Of a stretch of DNA of 64,000 nt, positions 9,022 to 20,547 are shown piece after piece. The notes beneath the pieces are model-generated. The model did no database searches. It was given only the letters and a program-made list of their open reading frames with translations, and was not told the DNA's origin. Position 1 is the first letter of the stretch, and every line of letters starts with the position of its first letter. The stretch is from Paracoccus solventivorans (GTDB lineage Bacteria > Pseudomonadota > Alphaproteobacteria > Rhodobacterales > Rhodobacteraceae), in assembly GCF_900142875.1 (NCBI RefSeq), contig NZ_FRCK01000010.1, forward strand, positions 61,644-125,643, in the 5' to 3' direction. The position numbers were made by a program, and so were the translations under genes.

Positions 9022-9190
9022 GACGCTTCTCTTGCCGGCTTCAGCGGCTGTCGAATTTTGACTAAATTATTTTAAGGCGGGATTATTTTATTACCAAACG
9101 TTAATCAACAGGATAGCGAAAATCCGCTGCATCCAGCCCTCAGATGCGACAGGGCGTCGCACCCCCGGGCGCGCAGCGGTCAGCCCGGCC
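9022..9190 (-). promoter_or_regulatory. AT-rich intergenic region with a candidate promoter for the 9021-4870 gene series
   Basis: This 169-bp gap separates the two glycosyltransferase paralogues. The part at 9050-9120 is strikingly AT-rich in an otherwise GC-rich window. On the minus strand it offers TTGATT (9108-9103) followed after 17 bases by TAATCC (9085-9080), a reasonable sigma-70-type promoter. It also has TTAA-type half sites of the kind bound by alphaproteobacterial regulators such as CtrA. The regulator assignment is speculative. Confidence 0.35.
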
Positions 9191-10231
9191 TCAGCCTGGC
9201 CCCCGCCAGTCGCCCGCCGACATGATCCCCGCCGCGACAAGGCTTTCCCAGCCCGCCAGCCGCCGCGCGCCCTCGTGCCACAGATCGGGGTTGGCGATCA
9301 CCGCGTCGTAATAATGCCGATAGGCGGCGGGGTCGCTGAAATGCTGTTCGCGGCGGCGCTCGCTGCGGGATTTCTCGATGATTGTGGGCAGGAACTTGGT
9401 GTGCAGCAGCGCCCCGGACAGCCGCGTATCGCCGGGCCCGTCCCAGGCGTCGTTCAGCCGCGAGGGCAGCGCCGAGTGGGTCGAGTTGACATAGGCGAAG
9501 CCGCGGCGCCAGCGCACCAGCGGCAGCTTGTTCAGCGTGGGCGCGCGCCGGGGGCGGTCGGCGAAGAACACCCGGTCGCGGACACCGCCCTGCACCCAGC
9601 GGTTGCGCATCGGGGCCATGATGCGGCAGCGATAGTTGCCGGCGTCGAACCATTCCAGCCGCCGCAGCGCCTGTTCGCCCCTGGGGCGCGGGTCGGGACA
9701 CAGCGGGCCGCGCGGGTAAAGATCCAGCATCAGCGCCCCCAGCGCCGGCACCCGCCGCCGGTCCAACTCGGCCACCAGATCATGCAGGCCGGCGCGGTCG
9801 TCGTGGGGAAAGCTCAGCAGCTCGTCGGCATCCAGCGTCAGGCACCAGCGCCCGGCGCCGTAGCGGGTCAGCAGCCAGTTGGTCCAGTCGCGCCCGAAGC
9901 GGGATTCGCGATAGCTGGCCTGCGTCGTCCACAGCCAGACATCGGGCTGCGCTGCCAGGAACTCGGCGCTGCCGTCGTCGCTGCCGTTGTCCACGACATG
10001 GAACCGCGCCACCCCCAGGCGGCGGTGGTGGTCCAGCCAATGCGCCAGCCGCTCGGATTCGTTGCGCACCACGGCAAACGCGAGGATGTCGCCGCGCCCG
10101 GCACGGCCGCCCCGGGCCGAGACCAGCCGCAGGTCGCGGCGGCTGCGCAACGCCCGCGCCAGCAGCCGGGCGCGCAGCCATTGCACCCGCAGCCGCTGTC
10201 GCAGGGTCGGCCGGTCCGGCAAGGCGGCCAC
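9191..10231 (-). CDS. family 2 glycosyltransferase, second tandem paralogue
   Basis: A 346-residue paralogue of the 8002-9021 protein with the same motifs in the same order: ILAFAVVRNESERLAHWLDHHRRLG, FHVVDNGSDDGSAEFLAAQ, WCLTLDADELLSFPHD, YPRGPL, WVQGG..RDRVFFAD, LNKLPLVRW, NSTHSALP, LLHTKFLP. The two arose by duplication and have diverged substantially. The start is a GTG five bases after the galE stop, with no strong ribosome binding site, which suggests translational coupling in the galU-galE transcript. Predicted cytoplasmic or membrane-associated; donor and acceptor unknown. Confidence 0.8.
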   Translation of the reverse strand: MAALPDRPTLRQRLRVQWLRARLLARALRSRRDLRLVSARGGRAGRGDILAFAVVRNESERLAHWLDHHRRLGVARFHVVDNGSDDGSAEFLAAQPDVWLWTTQASYRESRFGRDWTNWLLTRYGAGRWCLTLDADELLSFPHDDRAGLHDLVAELDRRRVPALGALMLDLYPRGPLCPDPRPRGEQALRRLEWFDAGNYRCRIMAPMRNRWVQGGVRDRVFFADRPRRAPTLNKLPLVRWRRGFAYVNSTHSALPSRLNDAWDGPGDTRLSGALLHTKFLPTIIEKSRSERRREQHFSDPAAYRHYYDAVIANPDLWHEGARRLAGWESLVAAGIMSAGDWRGPG

Positions 10232-10236
10232 CGGGA

Positions 10237-11238
<1,002 letters not shown>

Positions 11239-11241
11239 GGG

Positions 11242-12132
11242 CTATTCCGCCGCCTTGCGCATCGCCATGATGTCGTGAAGATATTCCGCGAACTCGTCCT
11301 TGAGATCGTCGCGCGCCAGCCCGAACGCCACCGTCGCCTGCAGGAACCCGGCCTTGGAGCCGCAGTCGTAGCGCTGGCCGCGGAAGCGCAGGCCGAACAC
11401 GTCGCGCCCCTCAGCGATCTCGTCGGCGATGGCGTCGGTCAGCTGGATTTCCCCGCCCGCGCCCTCTTTCAGCTTGTTGAGGTTCTGCAGCACCGTCGGC
11501 GCCAGCACGTAGCGCCCGATCACCGCCAGGTTCGACGGCGGGTTTTCCTTGGGCTTTTCCACCATGCCACGGGCGCGGACGATGGCGCCCATGTCCTCGG
11601 CCACGTCGAGAATCCCGTAGGATTTGGTCTTTTCAAGCGGCACTTCCATGGTGGCGACCATGCTGCCGCCGGTCTCGGCATGGGCCTCGATCATCTGCTG
11701 CAGGCAGGGCGGCTCGCCCATCACCACGTCGTCGGTCAGCACCACGGCAAAGGGTTCGTCGTGGATCAGGCGGCGGGCGCACCAGACCGCATGGCCCAGC
11801 CCCATCGCCTTGTGCTGGCGGATATAGGCGATGGCGCCCGATTCCATGTTGGTCTGGCGCAGGACCTCGAGCAGGTCCTTCTTGCCGGTCTTGCGCAGGT
11901 GGTTTTCCAGCTCGTGCGAGTGATCGAAGTAATCCTCGAGCGCGCCCTTGCCGCGCGAGGTGACAAAGATGAACTCGGTGATTCCCGCCGCCCGCGCCTC
12001 GTCGATGGCGTATTGGATCAGCGGCCGGTCGACGAGCGTCATGATCTCTTTCGGGATCGACTTCGTCGCCGGCAGGAAACGCGTTCCCAGACCGGCCACA
12101 GGAAAGATGGCCTTCGTAACCTTGCGCGTCAT
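11242..12132 (-). CDS. galU: UTP-glucose-1-phosphate uridylyltransferase
   Basis: Makes UDP-glucose from glucose-1-phosphate and UTP. Length 296 aa. The nucleotide-binding start AIFPVAGLGTRFLPATKSIPKEI is diagnostic. It is followed by PLIQYAIDEARAAGI, AVVLTDDVVMG and a KPKENPPSNLAVIGRYVL block. UDP-glucose is needed by galE next door and by sqdB and the cyclic glucan synthase elsewhere in the window. A 197-bp gap upstream (12133-12329) separates it from kdsB and probably contains its own promoter. Confidence 0.96.
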   Translation of the reverse strand: MTRKVTKAIFPVAGLGTRFLPATKSIPKEIMTLVDRPLIQYAIDEARAAGITEFIFVTSRGKGALEDYFDHSHELENHLRKTGKKDLLEVLRQTNMESGAIAYIRQHKAMGLGHAVWCARRLIHDEPFAVVLTDDVVMGEPPCLQQMIEAHAETGGSMVATMEVPLEKTKSYGILDVAEDMGAIVRARGMVEKPKENPPSNLAVIGRYVLAPTVLQNLNKLKEGAGGEIQLTDAIADEIAEGRDVFGLRFRGQRYDCGSKAGFLQATVAFGLARDDLKDEFAEYLHDIMAMRKAAE

Positions 12133-12329
12133 CTGAACCCCAGCTTCTTACCTGTTACAATTACATCGTATGTCTGCGTGCCGACAGATCCATCCTATGT
12201 CCCTGTCGCGAAGGGACGGCAAGGGATTGGACGCATTCCGGCCACTTTCCCACATCCCGACCGCCCGCCTAGCGGGTTTTCGCGCATTCCTGCCGCCCGG
12301 AGGCGGGTGGCGCGGGCGGCCGGGACGGC

Positions 12330-13130
12330 TCAGCCCATGCCCATGCGCCGCATCATCGATTCGATCCGCTCGACGTCCGAGGGGTTGTTCAGCTCCCAGA
12401 ACTCGCGGCCGCGGGCCTCGACCTCGACGCAGAGCACCGGGCGGCCGTGTTCCAGAAAGCGCAGCTGCTCGAGCCCCTCGAGCTTTTCCAGCCGCCCCTC
12501 GGGCCAGCCGGCATAGGCGGCCAGCGCCTGCGGGCGATAGGCATAGACGCCGACATGGTGGAACACCGGGCTGGCGGCGTCGGGCGCCACATCATGGGGG
12601 ACGAAGGGAATCACTTCCTTGGAAAAATACAGCGCCCGCCCGTCGGTGCCAAACACCGCGGTGGTGCCGCCCACCCGCCCGGCGGCACGGTCGGCCAGCA
12701 AATCGGCGCGCATCGCGCCCGAGCAGTTCAGCACCGGCGTCGCCACCTCGGCCCCCGGGGCAGCGCGCAGCCCGGCGACCAGATCCTCGACGAACCACGA
12801 GGGCGTCAGCGGCGCGTCGCCCTGCAGGTTGACCAGGATTTCGGGGGTCTCGGGCAGGTTGGCCAGCACCTCGGCGCAGCGCTCGGTGCCGTTGCGGCAG
12901 GTGGTCGACGTCATCGCCACCTCGGCCCCGAAGCCCGCGGCATGGTCAGCGATGCGCGAATCGTCGGTGGCGACGATCACCCTGTCCACGCCCGCGACCT
13001 GCCGCGCCGCGTCCCAGCTGCGCCGGATCAGGCTGCGCTTGGTGCCATCGGCGCCGCGCAGCTCGACCAGCGGCTTGCCGGGATAGCGGCTGGACGCAAA
13101 GCGCGCCGGGATGACGATGACGACGGACAT
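12330..13130 (-). CDS. kdsB: 3-deoxy-manno-octulosonate cytidylyltransferase-like protein
   Basis: A 266-residue CMP-sugar synthetase. The N-terminal IPARFASSRYPGKPLVEL motif and VIVATDDSRIADHAAGFGAEVAMTS are those of CMP-Kdo synthetases. Two positions differ from the usual LPS enzyme: NLQGDAPLTP instead of the NxQGDEP-type loop, and CRNGTERCAE instead of the usual SGTDR-type loop. It may therefore be a second, capsule-type (KpsU-like) enzyme, or use a related 3-deoxy sugar. It starts two bases after the cysQ stop. The KpsM-like permease gene nearby fits a capsule-related role. Confidence 0.82.
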   Translation of the reverse strand: MSVVIVIPARFASSRYPGKPLVELRGADGTKRSLIRRSWDAARQVAGVDRVIVATDDSRIADHAAGFGAEVAMTSTTCRNGTERCAEVLANLPETPEILVNLQGDAPLTPSWFVEDLVAGLRAAPGAEVATPVLNCSGAMRADLLADRAAGRVGGTTAVFGTDGRALYFSKEVIPFVPHDVAPDAASPVFHHVGVYAYRPQALAAYAGWPEGRLEKLEGLEQLRFLEHGRPVLCVEVEARGREFWELNNPSDVERIESMMRRMGMG

Positions 13131-13132
13131 TC

Positions 13133-13933
13133 CTAGACCCCCGGTTGCAGCAGCACGCCCGGCGCGTGTGCGATGAAGAACGGGTTCTCGAACCCCGGCT
13201 TGCCATAGGTCAGCGGGCTGTGGTCGTCAAAGCGCACCATTTCGCCCCCGGCGCCGCGCAGCACCGCATCGCCCGCGGCGGTGTCCCATTCCATGGTACG
13301 GCCCAGCCGCGGGTAGAGATCCGCCTCTCCGGTCGCCACCAGGCAGAACTTCAGCGACGAGCCGGCGCTGGTCATGTCGCGCACCGCATAGCGGGCGATA
13401 TAGTCGTCGGTCGCCTGGTCGCGGTGGGATTTCGACGCCACCACCATCAGCGCCCGGTTGTCGGGGGTGGGGTTGACCCCGATGGGATGGACGGTGCCGG
13501 GCGTGGGGCGGAAGGGGCCGGTTTCCTCGACCGCGCCACCTACGGCCAGCGTATAGAACAGCCGTCCGCGGGCCGGGGCATAGACCACCCCGTGCAGCGG
13601 CACCCCGTCCTGCACATAGGCGATGTTGACGGTGAAATCGCCGCGGCGCTGGACGAACTCCTTGGTGCCGTCCAGCGGATCGACGATCAGGAAGCTGGAC
13701 AGGCGCTGCCCGTGGGTGGCCTGCTGTTCCTCGGTCACCAGCGGGATGTCGGGGAACGCCGCGCGCAGCCCGGAGGAGATCAGCGCATCGGCGGCCTCGT
13801 CGGCCTGGGTCACCGGCGAGGCGTCGTCCTTGGCCCGCACCTCGAAGTCGGGGCGCCGGTAGATGTCGAGGATCACCTCCCCGGCCTCAAGCGCCAGACG
13901 CCGCATCTCGAAGATCAATCTGTCGAATTGCAT
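13133..13933 (-). CDS. cysQ: 3'(2'),5'-bisphosphate nucleotidase CysQ
   Basis: An inositol-monophosphatase-fold enzyme of 266 aa that hydrolyses PAP to AMP and phosphate. Metal-site motifs are visible: VTEE (about residue 66), FLIVDPLDGTKEFVQRRGDFTVNIA, and WDTAAGDAVLRGAGG near the C-terminus. PAP is left over from PAPS reduction and from sulfotransferase reactions. A sulfotransferase gene lies at the far end of the same minus-strand series. It is the first gene of the cysQ-kdsB pair and is divergent from the ABC permease. Confidence 0.92.
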   Translation of the reverse strand: MQFDRLIFEMRRLALEAGEVILDIYRRPDFEVRAKDDASPVTQADEAADALISSGLRAAFPDIPLVTEEQQATHGQRLSSFLIVDPLDGTKEFVQRRGDFTVNIAYVQDGVPLHGVVYAPARGRLFYTLAVGGAVEETGPFRPTPGTVHPIGVNPTPDNRALMVVASKSHRDQATDDYIARYAVRDMTSAGSSLKFCLVATGEADLYPRLGRTMEWDTAAGDAVLRGAGGEMVRFDDHSPLTYGKPGFENPFFIAHAPGVLLQPGV

Positions 13934-14078
13934 GGATTTTCCTTTTGATCCGACGGGGTTCCGGGATATTGCCTGCTGCGGGGCGGTTGAACGCGGCAGT
14001 TTGCGGATTTATGATCGCCCCGCAGGCAATGGGCAAGCGCGCAGGCGCTGCCGGTCCGAAAAGGGTGTAGCGCGCAGC

Positions 14079-14900
14079 ATGTTCGTCCAGAGCAGACCCC
14101 GGACCATGGTCGGCGCCGCCTTCACCACGCTGGCGCTGATCTATCACCAGACCGTCCACAGCCTGCGCGGCAAGCACCGCAACGCGGTGATCGGGCTGCT
14201 GCTGACCATCGCGCAATCCTCGGTGATGATCCTGGCCTTCGTGGTGATGTACTGGGTCTTTGGCGTGCGCCATTCCCCGATCCGCGGCGATTTCCTGCTG
14301 TTCATCATGAGCGGGATCCTGCTGTTCATGATCTTCAACATGTCGGTCGGCGCGGTGGCCGGGGCGGGGAAATCCACCAGCGCCATGCTCAAGCACGGGC
14401 CGCTGAACACCGCGATCTCGATGTGCGCGGCCGCGCTGGGGGCGCTTTACAACAACATGCTGTCCGCGCTGGTGCTGCTGGGGATGTATCATGCGCTGTG
14501 GATGCCGCTGGACCTGGAAAACTGGCGCGGCGCGCTGGCGATGATGCTGTTTTCCTGGTTTTCCGGCTGCACGGTGGGGCTGATCCTGCTGTCCATCACC
14601 TCGTGGCTGCCGGAAATCGGGCCGATGCTGACCAGGATCGTGCGGCGGGTGAACATGATCGCCTCGGGCAAGATGTTCGTGGCCAACATGCTGCCCGGGT
14701 TCCTGCTGCGGGCGTTCGACTGGAACCCGCTGTTGCACCTGATCGACCAGAACCGCGGCTTCGTGTTCATCAACTACACGCCGCACAACTCGAACCTGAC
14801 CTATCCGTTCTACCTGACGCTGACCCTGCTGATGATCGGGCTGATGGCCGAGTTCGTGACCCGCAACATGATGTCGCTGAGCTACATGGCCGGGCGATGA
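14079..14900 (+). CDS. ABC-2 type transport permease, KpsM-like
   Basis: A 273-residue membrane protein. The soluble N-terminal turn (about 35 residues) is followed by six hydrophobic segments. These include AVIGLLLTIAQSSVMILAFVVMYWVFGV, GDFLLFIMSGILLFMIFNMS, NMLSALVLLGMYHALWM, LAMMLFSWFSGCTVGLILLSI and YPFYLTLTLLMIGLMAEFVTRN. The topology and the MSGILLFMIF / LRAFDWNPLLHLIDQNRGFVF context fit polysaccharide-export permeases (KpsM/Wzm). No ATP-binding partner (KpsT) is adjacent or anywhere in the window. The ribosome binding site is poor. A role in export of a capsule-like glycan is inferred from neighbouring kdsB, galU, galE and glycosyltransferases. Confidence 0.72.
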   Translation: MFVQSRPRTMVGAAFTTLALIYHQTVHSLRGKHRNAVIGLLLTIAQSSVMILAFVVMYWVFGVRHSPIRGDFLLFIMSGILLFMIFNMSVGAVAGAGKSTSAMLKHGPLNTAISMCAAALGALYNNMLSALVLLGMYHALWMPLDLENWRGALAMMLFSWFSGCTVGLILLSITSWLPEIGPMLTRIVRRVNMIASGKMFVANMLPGFLLRAFDWNPLLHLIDQNRGFVFINYTPHNSNLTYPFYLTLTLLMIGLMAEFVTRNMMSLSYMAGR

Positions 14901-15042
14901 CGGGCGGCGGCCGCGATTCCGCACGGGGATTTGCCGGGGGTTCCTGCCTGAATCCCCCGCCCGGCTCCCTCCATGGCGGGCGCTGCCGGCGGGGGCCTGT
15001 CTAACGCCGCGCATTCAATGCAGGATTCCGCGAGCAGCGGCG

Positions 15043-15072
15043 CTTGCACGCCGCAAACGCCTTCTTATATAG
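15043..15072 (+). promoter_or_regulatory. RpoH (sigma-32) promoter of dnaK
   Basis: CTTG at 15043-15046 and CTTATATAG at 15064-15072 are separated by exactly 17 bases. This matches the established alphaproteobacterial heat-shock consensus (CTTG, 17-18 bases, CYTATNT). It lies 110 bp upstream of the dnaK start in a 282-bp gap, so the transcript should start near 15080. No inverted-repeat CIRCE element is visible, so control is probably through RpoH. Confidence 0.85.
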
Positions 15073-15182
15073 CCATCGAACCCCCGAAGCAGCGCTTCGG
15101 ACCTAGTCAACCAATCGGGATTTTGGCGCGGGGGCCGCGAACGGACCCGCGGCCTGACCATCGCCGCAAGAAAGGTATTTCC

Positions 15183-17096
<1,914 letters not shown>

Positions 17097-17111
17097 GCGC
17101 GCCCCGATCCC

Positions 17112-17147
17112 GGCCCGGCCCGCGCCCTCCCGCGGGCCGGGCCTTTC
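17112..17147 (+). terminator. rho-independent terminator/attenuator between dnaK and dnaJ
   Basis: A perfect 13-bp stem (17112-17124 paired with 17131-17143, core GGCCCGGCCCGCG) has a six-base CCCTCC loop and is followed by TTTC. The very stable stem and short T-run suggest partial termination, reducing dnaJ relative to dnaK, or protection of the dnaK mRNA 3' end. Confidence 0.75.
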
Positions 17148-17228
17148 GCCACCGCTCAGGCGGCGCCGAAGCTGCGAAACCCGCGGCGTCAAGGCCCTCG
17201 CGGCGTCTAAGGACCGACACGGACGACC

Positions 17229-18386
17229 ATGGCAAAACGTGACTATTACGACGTTCTGGGTGTTGCTCGCGGCGCGTCAAGCGACGAGATCAAGCGGGCC
17301 TACCGTGGCAAGGCCAAGTCCCTGCACCCCGACCTGAACCCCGACTGCAAGGTCTCGGAAACCGAGTTCAAGGAAGTGAACGAGGCATATGAATGCCTCA
17401 AGGACCCGCAGCGCAAGGCCGCCTATGACCGCTTCGGCCATGCGGCGTTCGAGGGCGGCGGGGCCGGGTTCAACGGCTTTGGCGGTCGCGGCGGCCACGG
17501 CGATTTCGGCGCCGCCTTCGCCGATGTGTTCGAGGATCTGTTCGGCGAGTTCACCGGCGCCCGCGCCGGCGGGCGCAGCCGCGCCACCCGCGGCCAGGAC
17601 CTGCGCTACGACCTGCGCGTCACGCTGGAAGAAGCCTGGCGCGGGGTCGAAAAGACCATCACCGTGCCGGGCGCCACCGCCTGTTCGGCCTGCAACGGCA
17701 CCGGCGCCGAGGGCGCGGTGGAACCCACCACCTGCCCCACCTGCGCGGGCATGGGCAAGGTCCGCGCCAGCCAGGGCTTCTTCACCGTCGAACGCAGCTG
17801 CCCGACCTGCGGCGGCAATGGCCATATCGTCAAGAACCCCTGCAAATCCTGCGCCGGCGCCGGCCGCGTGGCCCAGGACCGCAGCCTGTCGGTGGTGATC
17901 CCCGCGGGCGTGGAATCCGGCACCCGCATCCGGCTCGCCGGCGAGGGCGAGGCCGGAATGCGCGGCGGCCCGGCCGGCGATCTCTATATCTTCGTCGAGG
18001 TCCGCGAGCACCCGATCTTCATGCGCGACGGCCGCACCCTGGCCTGCCAGGTGCCGGTGGGGATGACCACGGCCGCGCTTGGCGGCGAGGTCGAGGTGCC
18101 GACGATCGAGGGCGGCCGCTCGCGGGTCAAGGTGCCCGCGGGCAGCCAGACCGGGCGGCAGATGCGCCTGCGCGGCAAGGGGATGCCGCCGCTGCGCCAC
18201 GGCGCCGGGCTGACCGGCGATTTCGGCGACATGGTGATCGAGCTGGTGGTCGAGACCCCGGTGAACCTGACCGCGCGCCAAAAGGAACTGCTGCGCGAGT
18301 TCGACGGCATCGCCGCCGACAACCACCCGCAAACGGCCAGTTTCTTCTCGAAGATCAAGACCTTCTGGGACGGCTTGGGCGCCTGA
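17229..18386 (+). CDS. dnaJ: co-chaperone DnaJ (Hsp40)
   Basis: A 385-residue protein. The J domain ([15 protein letters not shown]..., with the HPD tripeptide in SLHPDLNP) stimulates DnaK's ATPase. A Gly/Phe-rich linker ([16 protein letters not shown]) follows. The zinc domain has four repeats: [24 protein letters not shown] and CKSCAGAG. The C-terminal substrate-binding domain is complete. It lies 132 bp after dnaK, beyond the hairpin, and probably shares the RpoH-driven transcript. Confidence 0.98.
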   Translation: MAKRDYYDVLGVARGASSDEIKRAYRGKAKSLHPDLNPDCKVSETEFKEVNEAYECLKDPQRKAAYDRFGHAAFEGGGAGFNGFGGRGGHGDFGAAFADVFEDLFGEFTGARAGGRSRATRGQDLRYDLRVTLEEAWRGVEKTITVPGATACSACNGTGAEGAVEPTTCPTCAGMGKVRASQGFFTVERSCPTCGGNGHIVKNPCKSCAGAGRVAQDRSLSVVIPAGVESGTRIRLAGEGEAGMRGGPAGDLYIFVEVREHPIFMRDGRTLACQVPVGMTTAALGGEVEVPTIEGGRSRVKVPAGSQTGRQMRLRGKGMPPLRHGAGLTGDFGDMVIELVVETPVNLTARQKELLREFDGIAADNHPQTASFFSKIKTFWDGLGA

Positions 18387-18410
18387 CCGGCAGCCCTGTT
18401 CCGGCGTCGC

Positions 18411-18478
18411 TGCGGTATGGGTATTTGAGCCAGAAAGAAGCAGCTCCGGGGACTTCTTTCTGGTCCAAATACCCCTGC
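18411..18478. repeat. dispersed GGATATTT-type repeat, copy 2, as a large inverted pair
   Basis: Two copies of the repeat tail face each other. The arm at 18419-18440 pairs with 18453-18474 (22 positions, two mismatches) around a 12-base loop. Each arm carries GGGTATTTG and CCAGAAAGAAG. The structure sits between the dnaJ stop and radC and would form a strong hairpin in RNA from either strand. Confidence 0.8.
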
Positions 18479-18558
18479 AACGCCGCCATCCGGCGCGAGG
18501 ACGCCATGGCAGGGCCGCGTTAACCGGACCTTAACCTGCCCTGCGGCAGGATGGGGGC

Positions 18559-19338
18559 ATGACAGCGAATCATGCCTTTCAGGAAGCCCCGATCCCGCTC
18601 TTCGGTCTTACCGCGGCCGAGGATGACTGCATCGCCGTCCGCCCGCGGGGGGCGCGGGACCGGCCGCCCAGCTACATCGCCGATCACCGCGCCCGGCTGC
18701 GCGACCGCTTCATGCAGGGCGGGGCCGCCGCGATGCCGGATTACGAGCTGCTGGAGTTGATCCTGTTCCGCGCCGTGCCGCGGCAGGACATGAAGCCCTT
18801 GGCGCGGCGGCTGCTCGACCGTTTCGGCGACTTCAACCGCGTGCTCTCGGCTGATCCCGGGCAGCTGCTGCAGGTCGAGGGCGTCGGCCAGGCCATCGTC
18901 GCCGAGCTGAAGATCGTCGAGGCCTCGGCGCAGCGGCTGGCGCGCTCGCGGGTGATGAACCGGCCGGTGCTGACCAGCTGGGACGCGCTGCTGGATTATT
19001 GCCACACCGCTATGGCACATGGCGCGGTGGAACAGTTCCGGGTGCTGTATCTGGACCGCAAGAACGTGCTGATCGCCGACGACCAGCAGGCGCGCGGCAC
19101 CGTGGATCACGTCCCGGTCTATCCGCGCGAGATCGTCCGCCGCGCGCTGGAACTGAACGCCAGCGCGATGATCCTCGTCCACAATCATCCCTCGGGCGAC
19201 CCGACCCCCAGCCAGGCCGATATCGACATGACCCGGCAGATCGTGGCCGCGACCGGGACCATGGGCATCACCGTCCACGACCACATCATCATCGGCAAGA
19301 GCCGCGAGCTGAGCTTCCGCGGCGCCGGGCTTCTATAG
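18559..19338 (+). CDS. radC: RadC family (JAMM-fold) protein
   Basis: A 259-residue protein. The N-terminal helix-hairpin-helix region (DYELLELILFRAVPRQDMKPLARRLL, LLQVEGVGQAIVAELKIVEA) is followed by the JAMM/MPN metal motif HNHPSGDPTPSQADIDMT near residue 215. This layout is characteristic of RadC (UPF0758). The original DNA-repair assignment is disputed, and the biochemical role of the predicted metalloprotease-like site is unproven. The ATG at 18559 lies shortly after the copy-2 hairpin repeat. Confidence 0.92.
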   Translation: MTANHAFQEAPIPLFGLTAAEDDCIAVRPRGARDRPPSYIADHRARLRDRFMQGGAAAMPDYELLELILFRAVPRQDMKPLARRLLDRFGDFNRVLSADPGQLLQVEGVGQAIVAELKIVEASAQRLARSRVMNRPVLTSWDALLDYCHTAMAHGAVEQFRVLYLDRKNVLIADDQQARGTVDHVPVYPREIVRRALELNASAMILVHNHPSGDPTPSQADIDMTRQIVAATGTMGITVHDHIIIGKSRELSFRGAGLL

Positions 19339-19415
19339 CCGGAATTTCCGGGGCGAGGCTGGACAGCGCCGCATCGGGGCGCAAGATGGCAGCGCAGCCA
19401 GGACCGGAGGGACCC

Positions 19416-20429
19416 ATGGACATCATCGCGCGGCTGGGGATGCAGGTGCCGGTGATCCAGGCGCCGATGGCGGGGGTGTCGACGCCGGCGCTGGCGGCGG
19501 CGGTCAGCAATGCGGGCGGGCTGGGCAGCCTCGGGCTTGCGGCGATGACCCCCGAACAGGCCGCCGCGGCCATGGCCGAGACGCGGCGGCTGACCGCGCG
19601 CAGCTACGGGGTGAACCTGTTCTGCCACCAGCCGCTGCGTCGCGACCCGGCCGCCGAGGCGCGCTGGCTGGACCGGCTCGCCCCACATTTCGCCCGCTTT
19701 GGCGCGACACCGCCCGCGGCGCTGGCGGATGCCTATCCGAGCACCCTGGAAAGCGACGCGCTGCTGGACCAGGTGCTGGCGGCAGCGCCGGCGCTGGTGA
19801 CCTTCCACTTCGGCCTGCCGCGCCCCGACCAGATCGCCGCGCTGCGCGCCCGCGGCTGCCTGCTGGGCGCCACCGCCACCAGCCTCGCCGAGGGCGATCG
19901 CATCCGCGACGCCGGGCTCGATCTGATCGTGGCCCAGGGCTGGCAGGCCGGCGGCCACCGCGGCATCTTCGACCCCGACGGCCCGGACGAGCGGCTGGAC
20001 ACGCTGGGGCTGCTGCAGCAACTGCTGCCGCTGGGCCTGCCGGTGGTCGCGGCGGGCGCGATCATGGACGCGGACGACAGCCGCCGCGCACTTGAGGCAG
20101 GGGCGGCGGCGGTGCAATGCGGCACCGCGTTCCTGCTGGCGCCCGAGGCTGCCACCACGCCGGCCCATCGCGCCGCGCTGGCGCGGGGCGACACCGCCAT
20201 GACACGCGCAATCTCGGGCCGCCCGGCCCGGTCCTGCACCAACGACTTCACCGCCATCCCGGACCGGGAGAGCCCCGGCTATCCGGTCACCTACGCCGCG
20301 GGCAAGGCACTCAATGCGGCAGCCCTGGCCAGGGGCGTCACCAGCTATGGCGCGCAATGGGCGGGCACCGGCTGCGCCCGCGCCGTGGCCCGCCCGGCGG
20401 CGGAGACCGTGGCGGCACTGGCACCTTAA
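19416..20429 (+). CDS. nitronate monooxygenase-type FMN oxidoreductase
   Basis: A 337-residue FMN-dependent TIM-barrel protein, cytoplasmic. It begins MDIIARLGMQVPVIQAPMAGVSTPALAAAVSNAGGLGSLG. The phosphate-binding and catalytic regions IVAQGWQAGGHRG (His after AGG) and LPVVAAGAIMDADDSRRALEAGAAAVQCGTAFL follow. These are the signatures of 2-nitropropane dioxygenase / NAD(P)H-flavin oxidoreductase proteins, which detoxify alkyl nitronates. The true substrate is unknown. The start follows a GGACCGGAGGGA ribosome binding site. Confidence 0.88.
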   Translation: MDIIARLGMQVPVIQAPMAGVSTPALAAAVSNAGGLGSLGLAAMTPEQAAAAMAETRRLTARSYGVNLFCHQPLRRDPAAEARWLDRLAPHFARFGATPPAALADAYPSTLESDALLDQVLAAAPALVTFHFGLPRPDQIAALRARGCLLGATATSLAEGDRIRDAGLDLIVAQGWQAGGHRGIFDPDGPDERLDTLGLLQQLLPLGLPVVAAGAIMDADDSRRALEAGAAAVQCGTAFLLAPEAATTPAHRAALARGDTAMTRAISGRPARSCTNDFTAIPDRESPGYPVTYAAGKALNAAALARGVTSYGAQWAGTGCARAVARPAAETVAALAP

Positions 20430-20492
20430 CCGCCGCTGCGGCGACGGCGCGGCTGCGCGACTGTCACCGCCCCGCCTGCCCGCGCCGCCGGA

Positions 20493-20547
20493 GCGGGGGT
20501 TTTCCACCCCCGCACCCCCGGAGGATATTTGCGACCGCCCGAAGGGG
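20493..20547 (+). repeat. dispersed hairpin/GGATATTT repeat, copy 3
   Basis: A GCGGGGG / CCCCCGC stem (20493-20513) is followed by ACCCCCGGAGGATATTT (20514-20530) and the tail GCGACCGCCCGAAG. The tail class matches copy 4 (34400-34472). Confidence 0.75.
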
